The notes: generated from the sequence alone by a model not told the origin. A DNA stretch of 64,000 bases from JAGNZR01 sp051652785 (GCA_051652785.1 JBOFUX010000045.1:39021-103020), one strand, 5' to 3'. Counted from the first letter of the stretch, positions 18,814 through 28,420 are shown. A program made the numbers and translations.

Positions 18814-18885
18814 TTTATATTCTACGACCGTTCGTCTTAAAAGTCAATATTTTTCCTTGACTTTCAAGACGAACGGTCATATAAT
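18814..18885. promoter_or_regulatory. mirrored divergent promoters with two TetR operators
   Basis: The + promoter is TTGACT 18857-18862, 17 bases, TATAAT 18880-18885. The minus promoter mirrors it with TTGACT at about 18843-18848, an 18-base spacer and TAGAAT at about 18819-18824. Each spacer holds AAGACGAACGGTC, a typical TetR-family half operator, in opposite orientation. The stretch is nearly palindromic over about 55 bases. Confidence 0.9.
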
Positions 18886-18928
18886 AATTTATAGAAGAAT
18901 TTTATACAGCAATTTAAGGAGGTTTCAT

Positions 18929-19939
18929 ATGAAAAAATTAATTCTTTCTGCTTTACTTTTAGGGTCTTCTTTATCTTTTTCAGCAGTTAAAAAAGCATAT
19001 TTTGCTGGTGGTTGTTTTTGGTGTATAGAAGCTGCATTTGAAAAATATCAAGGAGTTAAAGAAGTTACTTCAGGTTATTCTGGCGGTGATTCTACAAATC
19101 CAACTTATAAAACTTATTCTCATGCTCAACCTGGAAAATTAGCTCATGTTGAAACTGTGGAAGTTTTATATGATGATAGTATTATATCTTATGAAAAATT
19201 ACTTCATATATTTTGGAGACAAATAGATCCTACTGATGGAGAAGGTAGCTTTGTTGATAGAGGATTTTCTTATACCAGTGCTATTTTTTATCAAAACGAC
19301 AATGAAAAGCTACTTGCTGAAAATTCAAAAAATTATTTAGAAAAAATTGGTCCTTTTACTAATAAAAAAATTGTTACTAGAATAATACCTTTTAAAAATT
19401 TTTATTCTGCAGAAGAATACCATCAAGATTATTACAAAAAAAATACTATTAAGTATAAATATTATAGAGATAGATCTGGAAGAGATCAATTTATCAAGAA
19501 AACATGGGGGCAAGAAAAAATGAAATTAAAAGACACATTATCTCCACTTCAATACAGTGTTACACAAGAAAATGCAACTGAAAAACCTTTTGATAATGAA
19601 TATCATGATAATAAAGCAGCTGGAATTTATGTTGATATTGTCTCTGGGGAAGCTCTTTTCTCTTCTCTTGAAAAATTTGATTCTGGTACTGGTTGGCCTA
19701 GTTTTTATGAGATTTTAGAAAAAGATAATATTCTATTAGTGGAAGATGATACTCTATTTACAAAAAGAATAGAAGTTAGAAGTGTTAAAAGTGATTCTCA
19801 TTTAGGACACGTTTTCAATGATGGACCAAAACCCACTGGGCTTCGATACTGTTTAAATTCAGCAGCTCTTAAATTTATAGGTGTAGATGATCTAGAAAAA
19901 TATGGTTATGGTCAATATTTAAAATTGTTTATAAAGTAA
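18929..19939 (+). CDS. msrAB: exported methionine sulfoxide reductase MsrA-MsrB fusion
   Basis: About 336 residues. A signal peptide (MKKLILSALLLGSSLSFSA) sends it out of the cytoplasm. The MsrA domain follows (catalytic Cys in GGCFWC, about 30) and repairs Met-S-oxide. The MsrB domain (about 200-336) repairs Met-R-oxide and has GTGWPSF and the catalytic RYCLNSAALKF; the zinc CxxC pairs of some MsrB are absent. I set the start at 18929, with AAGGAGG upstream; the longer reading frame would overlap the promoter. Likely repairs oxidised surface or periplasmic proteins. Control by the divergent TetR is indicated by the operators. Confidence 0.95.
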   Translation: MKKLILSALLLGSSLSFSAVKKAYFAGGCFWCIEAAFEKYQGVKEVTSGYSGGDSTNPTYKTYSHAQPGKLAHVETVEVLYDDSIISYEKLLHIFWRQIDPTDGEGSFVDRGFSYTSAIFYQNDNEKLLAENSKNYLEKIGPFTNKKIVTRIIPFKNFYSAEEYHQDYYKKNTIKYKYYRDRSGRDQFIKKTWGQEKMKLKDTLSPLQYSVTQENATEKPFDNEYHDNKAAGIYVDIVSGEALFSSLEKFDSGTGWPSFYEILEKDNILLVEDDTLFTKRIEVRSVKSDSHLGHVFNDGPKPTGLRYCLNSAALKFIGVDDLEKYGYGQYLKLFIK

Positions 19940-19973
19940 TTTCTAAATTACATCTAAAGAGCAGTTTCTCATA

Positions 19974-20022
19974 AACAAAAAGACTTTCTAATAAAAACCT
20001 TATTTTGAAAGTCTTTTTGTTT
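19974..20022 (+). terminator. terminator of msrAB
   Basis: Inverted repeat AAAAAGACTTTC / GAAAGTCTTTTT with a T tract, 35 bases after the stop. Confidence 0.85.
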
Positions 20023-20042
20023 GTTTATAAAAATTTTATGTA

Positions 20043-20085
20043 AAAATGGATAAATTTAACGAGTTTAAATTTATCCATTTTTTTT
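20043..20085. terminator. terminator serving the lysine degradation operon
   Basis: Stem AAATGGATAAATTTA and complement with a short loop, A-rich before and T8 after. It lies 28 bases beyond the kamE stop, and its symmetry lets it act on both strands. Confidence 0.75.
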
Positions 20086-20112
20086 ATTATAACTTATTTT
20101 TTTAATTTTCTT

Positions 20113-20898
20113 TTAACTATTTCTTTTAACTATTTCTTTTACTATAAAAGTAGCTACATCATCAGCATATTTTCCTGGTCCAAATCCTGCATCATATCCT
20201 AATTCTTTTGCTAATTCATTAGTGATTCTTGCTCCACCAGCAATTATAATCATTCTCTCTCTTAGTCCCTCAGCTTCAATAAGTTCAATTAAATTTGTTA
20301 AATTTTTAATGTGAACATCTTTTTGAGTTACTGTTTGAGATACTAAAAGTGCACTAGCATTTAATTTCACTGCTTTTCTTATAAACTCTTCATTGGAAAC
20401 TTGACTACCAAGGTTATACGCCTCTATTCCTTTATATCTTTCTAATCCGTAATGACCTGCGTAGCCTTTCATATTCATTATAGCGTCTATTCCAACTGTA
20501 TGGGCATCTGTTCCTGTACTAGCCCCTACTATAACAACTGGTTTTTTAATATTTTTTGCAATAAATTTTTCTGTTTCATGCATGTCCATAGTATCTATTT
20601 CAATTGCTTGTACTTTTATATTTTCATAATCTATTCCAACTGACATAGCTCCATAAACAACATAAAAAGAAAACTTTTTATCTAATGAGTGTGTATGAGC
20701 CACTGCAGGATCTTTTAAACCTAGTTTTCTTGCAATTACTAAAGCAGCCTCCATTCCTTTTTCATTACAAGGAACTGGAAGTGTAAAACTCATTTGAATT
20801 TTTCCATCATTCATTGTATCACCATATGGTTTTATATTGTGATAGTCTAAATTTTTATCATATGCTTTCTCTTCTATTGAATATAATCCAGTGGACAT
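20113..20898 (-). CDS. kamE: lysine 5,6-aminomutase beta subunit
   Basis: 261 residues. Binds adenosylcobalamin and PLP for the 1,2-amino shift that moves the terminal amino group of beta-lysine to C5. The B12 motif D-x-H-x-x-G is at 131-136 with His133, and Lys144 in MNMKGYAG occupies the position of the PLP lysine described for the Clostridium sticklandii enzyme. The rest is a Rossmann-like cobalamin domain ending in GGARITNELAKELGYDAGFG. It overlaps the kamD stop by one base. Last gene of the operon. Confidence 0.96.
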   Translation of the reverse strand: MSTGLYSIEEKAYDKNLDYHNIKPYGDTMNDGKIQMSFTLPVPCNEKGMEAALVIARKLGLKDPAVAHTHSLDKKFSFYVVYGAMSVGIDYENIKVQAIEIDTMDMHETEKFIAKNIKKPVVIVGASTGTDAHTVGIDAIMNMKGYAGHYGLERYKGIEAYNLGSQVSNEEFIRKAVKLNASALLVSQTVTQKDVHIKNLTNLIELIEAEGLRERMIIIAGGARITNELAKELGYDAGFGPGKYADDVATFIVKEIVKRNS

Positions 20899-22454
20899 TA
20901 TTTTTTACCTCCTAGCATTAAGTCTATAAAAGGATTAAAATATGTTTTATCCTTTTCAAATACTCCATTTAGTCCTTTTCCTCCATCTATTGGTCTCTTT
21001 ATTCCAGCAAAAATTCCCTGTTCTAAAGTTTTAAATATTCCTATATTCTCTATTTTTTTTAATAGAGATGTCGCCTCTTCTAGTACTGTTTTAGCTCTAT
21101 TTACAATTATTCCATCTTTTTTAAACTCCATTTCAGCGCCTAAATCTTTCATTGAATTAAATATATACTGAGCATTTTCTATGGAAAGTGCTCTATCTGA
21201 CATAAAAGGTGTATGTATTGCTTCTGTTAACATTCCTAAAAGATGAACTTTTTGACCTGTAATTATCGTTACCATATTAAAAAGAGCATTTTGAACATGA
21301 CCTTTAAATATGTTTCCAGTCATAAATTTTGTAGGTGGCATATATTTTAGAGGGGATTTCGAAAATATCTCTCTTGCCATTTCAGCTTGGGATAGTTCTA
21401 ATAAAAATCCATTTTCAATTCCTGGCTCTATTTCAAAAGCATGACCTAGCCCCATTTGTTCCTCTGGAACTCCTGCTACCAATGCAAATTGTTCATTTAT
21501 AAATTGAGAAGCTAAAACTGTGTTAGCCTCTTCAATTGCATCTGCTGTTGTTAAATAATTATCTTCACCAGTATTTATTATAACACCAGCAAAACCATTT
21601 ATAATTCTTGAAAAATATTGATCTACAAGTGTTCTTTTCATATTTATATCTCTAAATAATATTCCATACAAGGCATCATTTAGCATCATATCTAATCTTT
21701 CTATTGCTCCCATAGCTGCTATTTCAGGCATACATAATCCGGAGCAATAATTACATAGTCTTATATAACGTCCTAACTCTTCTCCCACTTCATCTAAAGC
21801 TTTTCTCATAATTTTAAAATTTTCTTGAGTTGCAACTGTTCCTCCAAATCCTTCAGTTGTAGCACCGTAAGGTACGTAATCTAAAAGAGATTGTCCTGTT
21901 GTCCTAATTACTGCTATTACATCTGCACCTTGTCTTGCTGCTGCTACCGCTTGAATAACATCTTCAAATATATTTCCTGTTGCTACTATTAAGTATAGAT
22001 ATGGACCTTGTTTTTCACCATATTTTTCTATAAAACTCTCTCTCTTCTCTCTATTGTTTTTTATTTTTTTTACCGTTTCTTTAGCTATTTTTTCTATTTC
22101 TATTTTTATTTCTAGTTCATCATTCCAATAAATTTTAGTAATATCTAATTTTTTTTCTGATACTTTCAACGCTATTTCTTGTGGAGATAACTTTGTTTCT
22201 ATTATGGCATTACCTATATATTTTGCTACTCCTATGTTTATATTTCCATTTTCACTTATAAAATCTACTACAATATTTGGAAGTGGAACTTCAAATTCAT
22301 CTATTCCATCTATCCCTAATAATCTACATATTGTTCTTTCAACTGCAACTGTGCTATGTCTATCAATGTATTCTTGTGCATTTTCCGCTATTTTGGATGC
22401 TAATTTTCGTGCTTCGTCAACAAGAGTCCAATCTAAATTTAACTTCCCATTCAT
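20898..22454 (-). CDS. kamD: lysine 5,6-aminomutase alpha subunit
   Basis: 518 residues, the usual KamD length. Large TIM-barrel subunit that works with KamE. Family blocks seen: DVIAVIRTTGQSLLDYVPYGATTEGFGGT in parts, RLCNYCSGLCMPEIAAMGA, and QFALVAGVPEEQMGLGHAFEI. It converts beta-lysine to 3,5-diaminohexanoate. Its start overlaps the end of the MutS-like gene by four bases, and it runs into kamE by one base. No disruption seen. Confidence 0.96.
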   Translation of the reverse strand: MNGKLNLDWTLVDEARKLASKIAENAQEYIDRHSTVAVERTICRLLGIDGIDEFEVPLPNIVVDFISENGNINIGVAKYIGNAIIETKLSPQEIALKVSEKKLDITKIYWNDELEIKIEIEKIAKETVKKIKNNREKRESFIEKYGEKQGPYLYLIVATGNIFEDVIQAVAAARQGADVIAVIRTTGQSLLDYVPYGATTEGFGGTVATQENFKIMRKALDEVGEELGRYIRLCNYCSGLCMPEIAAMGAIERLDMMLNDALYGILFRDINMKRTLVDQYFSRIINGFAGVIINTGEDNYLTTADAIEEANTVLASQFINEQFALVAGVPEEQMGLGHAFEIEPGIENGFLLELSQAEMAREIFSKSPLKYMPPTKFMTGNIFKGHVQNALFNMVTIITGQKVHLLGMLTEAIHTPFMSDRALSIENAQYIFNSMKDLGAEMEFKKDGIIVNRAKTVLEEATSLLKKIENIGIFKTLEQGIFAGIKRPIDGGKGLNGVFEKDKTYFNPFIDLMLGGKK

Positions 22455-23923
22455 TTTAGCTCCTCCCTGTATTCCATTTCTAAAATTTTTGAAAATTCAT
22501 TATCCATTCCTAATAGAGTAGCTATATTTAATGCATATTTGGGAATTATACTATCTTGTTTTTTTTCTAATCTATAATCCATATATTCTTGTAGTGTATT
22601 CATTGAATTATTATTTAAAATCATTGTTTTTTTTAATTTTTCAAAGTTTATATTTTTTAATCCAATAACCTGATAATGTTCAATATTTTCATTAGCAATT
22701 CCATCAAAATGTGTTGTTAAAAGAGAAATACTAGATTTTTTATTTAAAAATTTAGCTAAGGACTTAGTTATTTTTTTTCCTTCTTCTGGATTTGTTCCCC
22801 TTGCAAACTCATCAAAAACTATAAACCCTTTTCCTAATTTTAAAAATATTGAAATTTCTTTTAACTTTATAATTTCACCTCCAAAGGTACTTAAACCTTG
22901 AGATAAATTTTGCATGTCATCAGACACGAAAAAAATATAGTCAACAATTGGGAATTTAGCTTCTTTACAAAGAGGAAAAATTCCTAAGTGAAATAGTATT
23001 AAATTTTCTGTAATTGTTTTTAAAGCAACGCTTTTCCCACCCATGTTTGCTCCTGTTATAAGCGTTGTTCCAGATTTCATCTCTATGTCAATGGGAGTAA
23101 AACTTTGTCCTTTTTTATCTAGTAATTCTTTTAATTCTAAATTTATTAAACCTTTTACACTAATTTCAAAATTTTCTGATATTTCAGGTTTTTTCCCTCC
23201 ATATATCTTAGCAAAAGAAATTTTACTCAAAATAAAATCAAGCTTTCCTATTATTTCTATATTCTCACTAAAATCTATTATATATTTTTTAATTTTTAAT
23301 TGTAATGTTTTTCGAACCTCTAACTCTTCTTTTTCTTCTTCTAATACACAAATCAATCTTTTTTCTTTTAAGTTTTCTACTTCTTTCAGGTTTTCATTTT
23401 CATATATTTTTTTTTCTAATAATGATTTTTTTTCTCTTATTCCTAACAGTTTTTTTGAATAATGATTATAAATATAAAATGTTGGTACTCTATCTTTTTG
23501 TGGATCTAAAATATTAATAATTTCAGATACTGAGTTTAAATTAAAATAATTTAACTCTTTAGGCAAGGCTTTTAAAATCTCTTGTAGTTCTTCCATTATT
23601 ATCCCTTGAGTTTTTATTTCAAAAAAATCTGTATCTTCTAAGATATTATTTTTATTATCCATTATATTTTTAACCATAATTTTTATATCTTTTAACTTAT
23701 AAAGTATTTCTGTTATTTTTTTTATTATATTTGGAGATATTTCTAAAAAATTAAAAAAATATTCCATAATTTCATATTCTTTTTTTAAGTTATTGAAATT
23801 TTCTCTGCTAAATGGAGAAATTTTTTTTAAATTTTCTTTTCCATAAGGAGAATGAGGTTCAATTCTATTAAGAATATTTTCTATTTTAAGTCTCGCTAAA
23901 CTTGTGTCATCTATAAATCTCAT
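22451..23923 (-). CDS. MutS-like ATPase of the aminomutase operon (candidate reactivase part)
   Basis: About 490 residues. The C-terminal ATPase core is MutS-like: Walker A GANMGGKS (about 291-298), and Walker B with FIVFDEFARGTNPEEG. There is no mismatch-recognition domain; the N-terminal 250 residues are helical and lysine-rich. Such genes sit beside AdoCbl-dependent aminomutase genes in ornithine and lysine fermenters and, with a P-loop partner, are thought to reactivate the enzyme by exchanging damaged cobalamin. The start is set at the ATG at 23923, behind AGAGGAG. A role in DNA repair is unlikely given the missing domains and the operon. Confidence 0.8.
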   Translation of the reverse strand: MRFIDDTSLARLKIENILNRIEPHSPYGKENLKKISPFSRENFNNLKKEYEIMEYFFNFLEISPNIIKKITEILYKLKDIKIMVKNIMDNKNNILEDTDFFEIKTQGIIMEELQEILKALPKELNYFNLNSVSEIINILDPQKDRVPTFYIYNHYSKKLLGIREKKSLLEKKIYENENLKEVENLKEKRLICVLEEEKEELEVRKTLQLKIKKYIIDFSENIEIIGKLDFILSKISFAKIYGGKKPEISENFEISVKGLINLELKELLDKKGQSFTPIDIEMKSGTTLITGANMGGKSVALKTITENLILFHLGIFPLCKEAKFPIVDYIFFVSDDMQNLSQGLSTFGGEIIKLKEISIFLKLGKGFIVFDEFARGTNPEEGKKITKSLAKFLNKKSSISLLTTHFDGIANENIEHYQVIGLKNINFEKLKKTMILNNNSMNTLQEYMDYRLEKKQDSIIPKYALNIATLLGMDNEFSKILEMEYREELK

Positions 23924-23967
23924 AGCAATCACTCCTCTTTCATTATATCTAAAACTTCAAAATCTCA

Positions 23968-24993
23968 TCACTCCTTATCCAACACATCTAAAACTACATA
24001 ATCTAATCTCTCACTTAGTGCTTTTTTAAATTCTAATTTTTTAAAAAAATATCCTGTTTGAGATACTGGATTACATGCTACAAAGATTAATTTTATTTTT
24101 TTAATCACTTTAAACTTTATTCCTGAAAGCTCTGCTTTTTTATAATTTAGAGGTGTCAAAAAAAATTTTGTGCCATCTATCGCAATAATTTCTAAATCTT
24201 TATAGTAGTTTCTATTTTTAATAAATATTTCTATTGAGTTATCAGTTATAGCTCCTTTTATTAGAATTAAACTCACTTCTTTTTGTAAATATTTTTTTAA
24301 TTTTTCTGAGCTTTCAAGAAATATAGGCTCTTTTATATTTTCAAAAGTTCCATCTTTATAAAAAAATATAGCTCTATAATCTTCAGTATTTTTAATAATT
24401 TTTTCTAAATTTTTTATACCATTATATATAGGAATTTCAAATAGTTTCACTGTATTTATAGTGCTTTCAATCACTTCATTCATGTTGTTTGAATACGAAG
24501 CACCTGTAACTAATATCACTCCATCACAAACAGAATTTGCTGCACTTCCTTTTCTTCCTAAAGCACCATCTATAAGTGTTAATTCCCCTCCAAACTTTTC
24601 CATTTTTTCTACAACTTTTATTATTTGACTATTAAAAGATGGACCAGCAATGTATACATACCCATCACTTAAAGCTCTCAATATAATAATATTTCCCATA
24701 GGTGTTGAAAAATTAGTAACATCTAATATTTCTTTTGTTATGTCACATAAGTTTAAACACTCTTTAGCGGTAGCTATTATTGTGCCTTTATAAATATAAA
24801 TTTTAGGTTTAGAAGTTTTGGTCACTAAATCTTCTTCTTCACCATCTCTTCCTATGGAAGTAAGAGCTATTTTTTTTTTATCCCCTACATTTGATATTAT
24901 TTTATTTAAAACCGTCGTCTTGCCTACATTTTTCCCCATACCTATAATTGAAATTCTTTTATAACCATTTATTAAATTATAGATTTTAGACAT
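23968..24993 (-). CDS. P-loop protein of the aminomutase operon (candidate reactivase part)
   Basis: 341 residues. N-terminal Walker A GMGKNVGKT (18-26), followed by SIGRDGEE and LIDGALGRKGSA, typical of a small GTPase/ATPase-like fold. A homologous gene accompanies kamDE in other lysine fermenters, and it probably acts with the MutS-like product in keeping lysine 5,6-aminomutase active. It lies 44 bases before the MutS-like gene and 153 bases after kamA; that gap is full of tandem repeats. Function is inferred from position and the P-loop only. Confidence 0.72.
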   Translation of the reverse strand: MSKIYNLINGYKRISIIGMGKNVGKTTVLNKIISNVGDKKKIALTSIGRDGEEEDLVTKTSKPKIYIYKGTIIATAKECLNLCDITKEILDVTNFSTPMGNIIILRALSDGYVYIAGPSFNSQIIKVVEKMEKFGGELTLIDGALGRKGSAANSVCDGVILVTGASYSNNMNEVIESTINTVKLFEIPIYNGIKNLEKIIKNTEDYRAIFFYKDGTFENIKEPIFLESSEKLKKYLQKEVSLILIKGAITDNSIEIFIKNRNYYKDLEIIAIDGTKFFLTPLNYKKAELSGIKFKVIKKIKLIFVACNPVSQTGYFFKKLEFKKALSERLDYVVLDVLDKE

Positions 24994-25028
24994 TTTTCAC
25001 CCTTTTATTATAGATTTTATATTTTTTT

Positions 25029-25145
25029 GGTTTTGGTTTTGGTTTTGGTTTAAATTTTTATATTATTTAATGTTTAATCTTTTAATGTTTAATCTTTTAA
25101 TGTTTAATCTTTTAATGTTTAATCTTTAATGTTTAATCTTTAATG
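25029..25145. repeat. two tandem repeat tracts between kamA and the P-loop gene
   Basis: A GGTTTT tract of nearly four units (25029-25051), then units AATGTTTAATCTTTT of 15 bases, three exact from 25069, followed by 14-base variants to 25141. The second tract ends at the kamA stop codon. Confidence 0.9.
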
Positions 25146-25146
25146 T

Positions 25147-26394
25147 TTAATGTTTATTTCTTTCGTGTCTAAGTAAATTAGCTGGTTCTAGAGACAATTC
25201 ATGACCACTTAATAATCCAGATACACCGCTATTCGTTTTTCCTTCTTTACAGTGTTTACAGTGACATACATCAATATAAGGTGTAGGCTCTGTATATGTT
25301 GTTATTACACCTTCAAAGTTTCTTAAAACTACTCTTTTAGGACTTTGAGATATAATATAATTAGGCATTACTGGAATTTTTCCTCCTCCACCTGGAGCAT
25401 CTACTACAAAAGTAGGAATACAATATCCTGAAGTATGACCTCTTAATCCCTCTATTATTTCTATCCCTTTTGAAACTGATGTTCTAAAATGTTCAAGTCC
25501 AAAAGAAAGATCACACTGATAAATATAATAAGGTCTTACTCTCATTTTTGTCAATTCATGTACTAAATCTTTCATCACATGAACACAATCATTTATTCCT
25601 CTTAAAAGAACAGATTGATTTCCCACTGGAATTCCTATATTAGCCAATTTTTCACAAGCTGCTTTACTTTCAGGAGTTACTTCACTTGGATGATTAAAAT
25701 GTGTATTTAACCATATTGGGTGATACTTTGACATCATAGAAACTAATTCTGGAGTTATTCTCTGAGGAAGAACAACTGGTGTTCTTGAACCTATTCTTAT
25801 TATTTCCACATGAGGAATCGCTCTTAATCTTTTGAAAATATGCTCTAAATTAGCATCTGAAATAAGAAGTGCATCTCCTCCAGAGAGAAGAACATCTCTA
25901 ACTTGTGGAGTCTTAGCTATGTAGCTTATCGCCTTTTCTATATTTTCCATAGGTAAAGAGCCATCTTTTTGTCCAGCAAACCTTCTTCTTGTACAGTGTC
26001 GACAATACATAGAACACATATCTGTTACAAGAAGTAAAACTCTATCTGGATACCTATGAGTTAATCCATAAACAGGTGAGTCTGCATCTTCATGTAAAGG
26101 GTCTAGTAAATCTGCATCTGCTTTATGAAGTTCGTCAGAAGTTGATATTGCCTGTTTTCTAATTGGACAATTGGAATTTTTAGGGTCTATTAATGCTAAA
26201 TAATATGGTGTTATTGCCATTCTTAATGTCTCTAAAGTCTCTGCTACCCCTTTTTGCTCTTCAGGAGTCAAATCAATATATTTTTTCAATTCTTCTAAAG
26301 TTTCAATTCTATTTTTTAATTGCCATTTCCAATCATTCCATTGTTCATCACTTATCATTGGAAACATCTCTTTTCTTCTATTTTTTACGTTCAT
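25147..26394 (-). CDS. kamA: L-lysine 2,3-aminomutase
   Basis: 415 residues, radical SAM enzyme with PLP that turns L-lysine into L-beta-lysine, first step of the fermentation. The 4Fe-4S cysteines are Cys127, Cys131 and Cys134 in CSMYCRHCTRRRFAG. The PLP lysine lies in DAPGGGGKIPVMPN. The C-terminus has a zinc-type cluster CHCKHCKEGK. Length matches the Clostridium enzyme. A clear AGGTG site precedes its ATG. It sits between kdd and the reactivase genes. Confidence 0.97.
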   Translation of the reverse strand: MNVKNRRKEMFPMISDEQWNDWKWQLKNRIETLEELKKYIDLTPEEQKGVAETLETLRMAITPYYLALIDPKNSNCPIRKQAISTSDELHKADADLLDPLHEDADSPVYGLTHRYPDRVLLLVTDMCSMYCRHCTRRRFAGQKDGSLPMENIEKAISYIAKTPQVRDVLLSGGDALLISDANLEHIFKRLRAIPHVEIIRIGSRTPVVLPQRITPELVSMMSKYHPIWLNTHFNHPSEVTPESKAACEKLANIGIPVGNQSVLLRGINDCVHVMKDLVHELTKMRVRPYYIYQCDLSFGLEHFRTSVSKGIEIIEGLRGHTSGYCIPTFVVDAPGGGGKIPVMPNYIISQSPKRVVLRNFEGVITTYTEPTPYIDVCHCKHCKEGKTNSGVSGLLSGHELSLEPANLLRHERNKH

Positions 26395-26445
26395 TTCAAC
26401 ACCTCCATTTAATTTAAAAATAACTTAAATAAAAATATAGTGAAA

Positions 26446-27486
26446 TTAAACATACAGTTCTTCAAATATTTTTCTCAGTTCAGCGTTTTCTCTTAGCTCT
26501 CCCAAGGTTATTTCTACATGGTCTCTTGTATATCCATTTCCTACTATCATGTCAACATCTTTTCCTATCCCCTCAGCTCCTAATGCAGCTTTTGTGAAAG
26601 AAGTTGCCATTGAGAAGAAATATACTATACCTTTATCTCTTACAGGTAAAATAGTTGTCATTTCTGTATCACTAACATTTACTACATTTATAGATACATC
26701 AACTTCTTTTCCCACTGTTATCTTTAAAACAGAATGCAGTGTTTCAAGTGGTTTTTTAGCATCTCCTACTATTCCGATTATTTTTGAATTTAATCTTTTA
26801 AGAAGTGCCAACTCTTTTTTTGTTTTTACTAAACCTATTACCATTCCAGTTGGTCCTACTCTTTTAATAGCTTCATAAGAGCACATCAATCCAGATTTTC
26901 CAGCTGCACCTAATATTAAAACTTTATCCCCTGATTTTACAATTTTTGCAGTTTGAGCAGGGGCTCCAGCTACATCTAGTGCTGCTAATACCAAAGTTTC
27001 TTGCATATCTTTAGGTAATTTTGTATATATTCCTGATTCAAATAAAATTCCCTGTCCTATAATTTCAACTCTGTCTATATCAGGTTTTATATCAATAATC
27101 TTTTCTATTTTTAATGGAGTTAATGATAATGAAACTAATGTTGCAATTTTATCCCCTACACAAAGATCAATTTTTCCTTTTAAATCACTTCCTATCTCAG
27201 CTATTGTCCCGATTAACATTCCACCTGAACCTGTTATAGGATTTTGCATTTTCCCTTTTTCTAAAACTATCTCTAGAATTTTGGCTTTAATTTTTTCTAT
27301 ATCATGATTAGCTTCTTCTTCAATTTGAGTAAAAGAAGCTGAATCTATATTAAGGGCAGAAACATTTATTAATATTTCATTAGAATATATGTTCATATCA
27401 TTATTAATTTTTTTTGCTTGTTGTGGAAGTACTCCTAATGGCTCTATCACTCTATGAGTTCCAAATTTACATCCTTTTTTTTTCAT
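26446..27486 (-). CDS. kdd: L-erythro-3,5-diaminohexanoate dehydrogenase
   Basis: 346 residues, oxidises 3,5-diaminohexanoate to 3-keto-5-aminohexanoate with NAD(P). N-terminal signature FGTHRVIEPLGVLPQ, nucleotide-binding region VLILGAAGKSGLMCSYEA near 190-205, and the GSGGMLIGTI segment. It resembles zinc-free medium-chain dehydrogenases but belongs to the kdd family defined in lysine fermenters. Placement between kce and kamA agrees with the Fusobacterium nucleatum gene order. The ribosome binding site is AAAGGAGAGG. Confidence 0.95.
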   Translation of the reverse strand: MKKKGCKFGTHRVIEPLGVLPQQAKKINNDMNIYSNEILINVSALNIDSASFTQIEEEANHDIEKIKAKILEIVLEKGKMQNPITGSGGMLIGTIAEIGSDLKGKIDLCVGDKIATLVSLSLTPLKIEKIIDIKPDIDRVEIIGQGILFESGIYTKLPKDMQETLVLAALDVAGAPAQTAKIVKSGDKVLILGAAGKSGLMCSYEAIKRVGPTGMVIGLVKTKKELALLKRLNSKIIGIVGDAKKPLETLHSVLKITVGKEVDVSINVVNVSDTEMTTILPVRDKGIVYFFSMATSFTKAALGAEGIGKDVDMIVGNGYTRDHVEITLGELRENAELRKIFEELYV

Positions 27487-27503
27487 TTTCCTCTCCTTTT
27501 TTA

Positions 27504-28331
27504 TCAGTTAATTTTTTTTAATCCTAATATTTTTCGTGCTTCATCTGGAGTGGCTATATCTCTTCCCAACTCTTTTGCTATTCTTACAACTTTTTCAACT
27601 AACTCTCCATTTGATTTTGCTAGTATCCCTTTAGAAATATACACATTATCTTCAAATCCTACTCGCACATGTCCACCGTCAATTATTGCTGCTGTCGCTA
27701 AACTAAACTCAAAACGTCCTATTCCTGCAACTGTATATGTTGCATCTTTTGGAATACTTCCTCTTAAAAATATAAAATCTCTTAAATCTCCACCAATTCC
27801 ACCGTTCACTCCCATTACAAAACTGAAGTGCATTGGTGATTTTATAAATCCTTTTTTTTCTAATCTAATTGCCATTTCTATCATGCTTTTATCAAAACAC
27901 TCTAGTTCTGGTTTTATATTTTTATCAATCATTTCTTTTCCAAATTCTTTTATCATATTTTCAGTATTTTCAAAAATTTCATCTCCACCAAAATTTAGAG
28001 TTCCACAATCTAGCGTAGCCATTTCAGGAAATAATTCTAGGGGTTGAAGTCTTTCTTTTCCAGACATTCCCACCGCTCCACCTGTTGAAGGTTGAATTAT
28101 TACATCAGGGCATTTTTTTTTTATTGCCTTTATACACTCTTCATATCTTAATTTATTTTGTGTAGGTTTTCCGTCATCATATCTTGCATGCAAATGAATA
28201 ATACTTGCTCCTGCTTTATATGAAGATTCTGCTTCTCTTACAATTTCTTCAATTGAATAAGGAATAGCTTTATTCTTTTCTTTCATTACTTCAGCTCCTG
28301 AAATAGCAGCTGTTATAATCAATTTTTTCAT
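27504..28331 (-). CDS. kce: 3-keto-5-aminohexanoate cleavage enzyme
   Basis: 275 residues of the BKACE (DUF849) family. It splits 3-keto-5-aminohexanoate with acetyl-CoA to acetoacetate and 3-aminobutyryl-CoA. Metal ligands are in IIHLHAR (His46, His48), a further family signature is GGAVGMS, and the late VRVGFEDNVY carries the active-site glutamate. The zinc-dependent fold is a TIM barrel. It is followed 17 bases later by kdd. A tandem repeat fills the gap upstream to kal. Confidence 0.95.
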   Translation of the reverse strand: MKKLIITAAISGAEVMKEKNKAIPYSIEEIVREAESSYKAGASIIHLHARYDDGKPTQNKLRYEECIKAIKKKCPDVIIQPSTGGAVGMSGKERLQPLELFPEMATLDCGTLNFGGDEIFENTENMIKEFGKEMIDKNIKPELECFDKSMIEMAIRLEKKGFIKSPMHFSFVMGVNGGIGGDLRDFIFLRGSIPKDATYTVAGIGRFEFSLATAAIIDGGHVRVGFEDNVYISKGILAKSNGELVEKVVRIAKELGRDIATPDEARKILGLKKIN

Positions 28332-28370
28332 TTCACTCTCCTTTTATAAAATTAAAATTTGTTAAGATTA

Positions 28371-28420
28371 TTTAGAGTTATTTAGAGTTATTTAGAGTTA
28401 TTTAGAGTTATTTAGAGTTA
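28371..28420. repeat. five tandem copies of a 10-base unit
   Basis: TTTAGAGTTA repeated five times exactly, in the 105-base gap between kal and kce. A sixth copy is broken. Confidence 0.95.

Noticed and set aside
18857..18928. Longer N-terminus for MsrAB
   Set aside because: It would start inside the promoter -35; the ATG at 18929 has a perfect ribosome site and opens a normal signal peptide.
22451..23923. DNA mismatch repair MutS
   Set aside because: No mismatch-binding or connector domain, small size, and placement between aminomutase genes.
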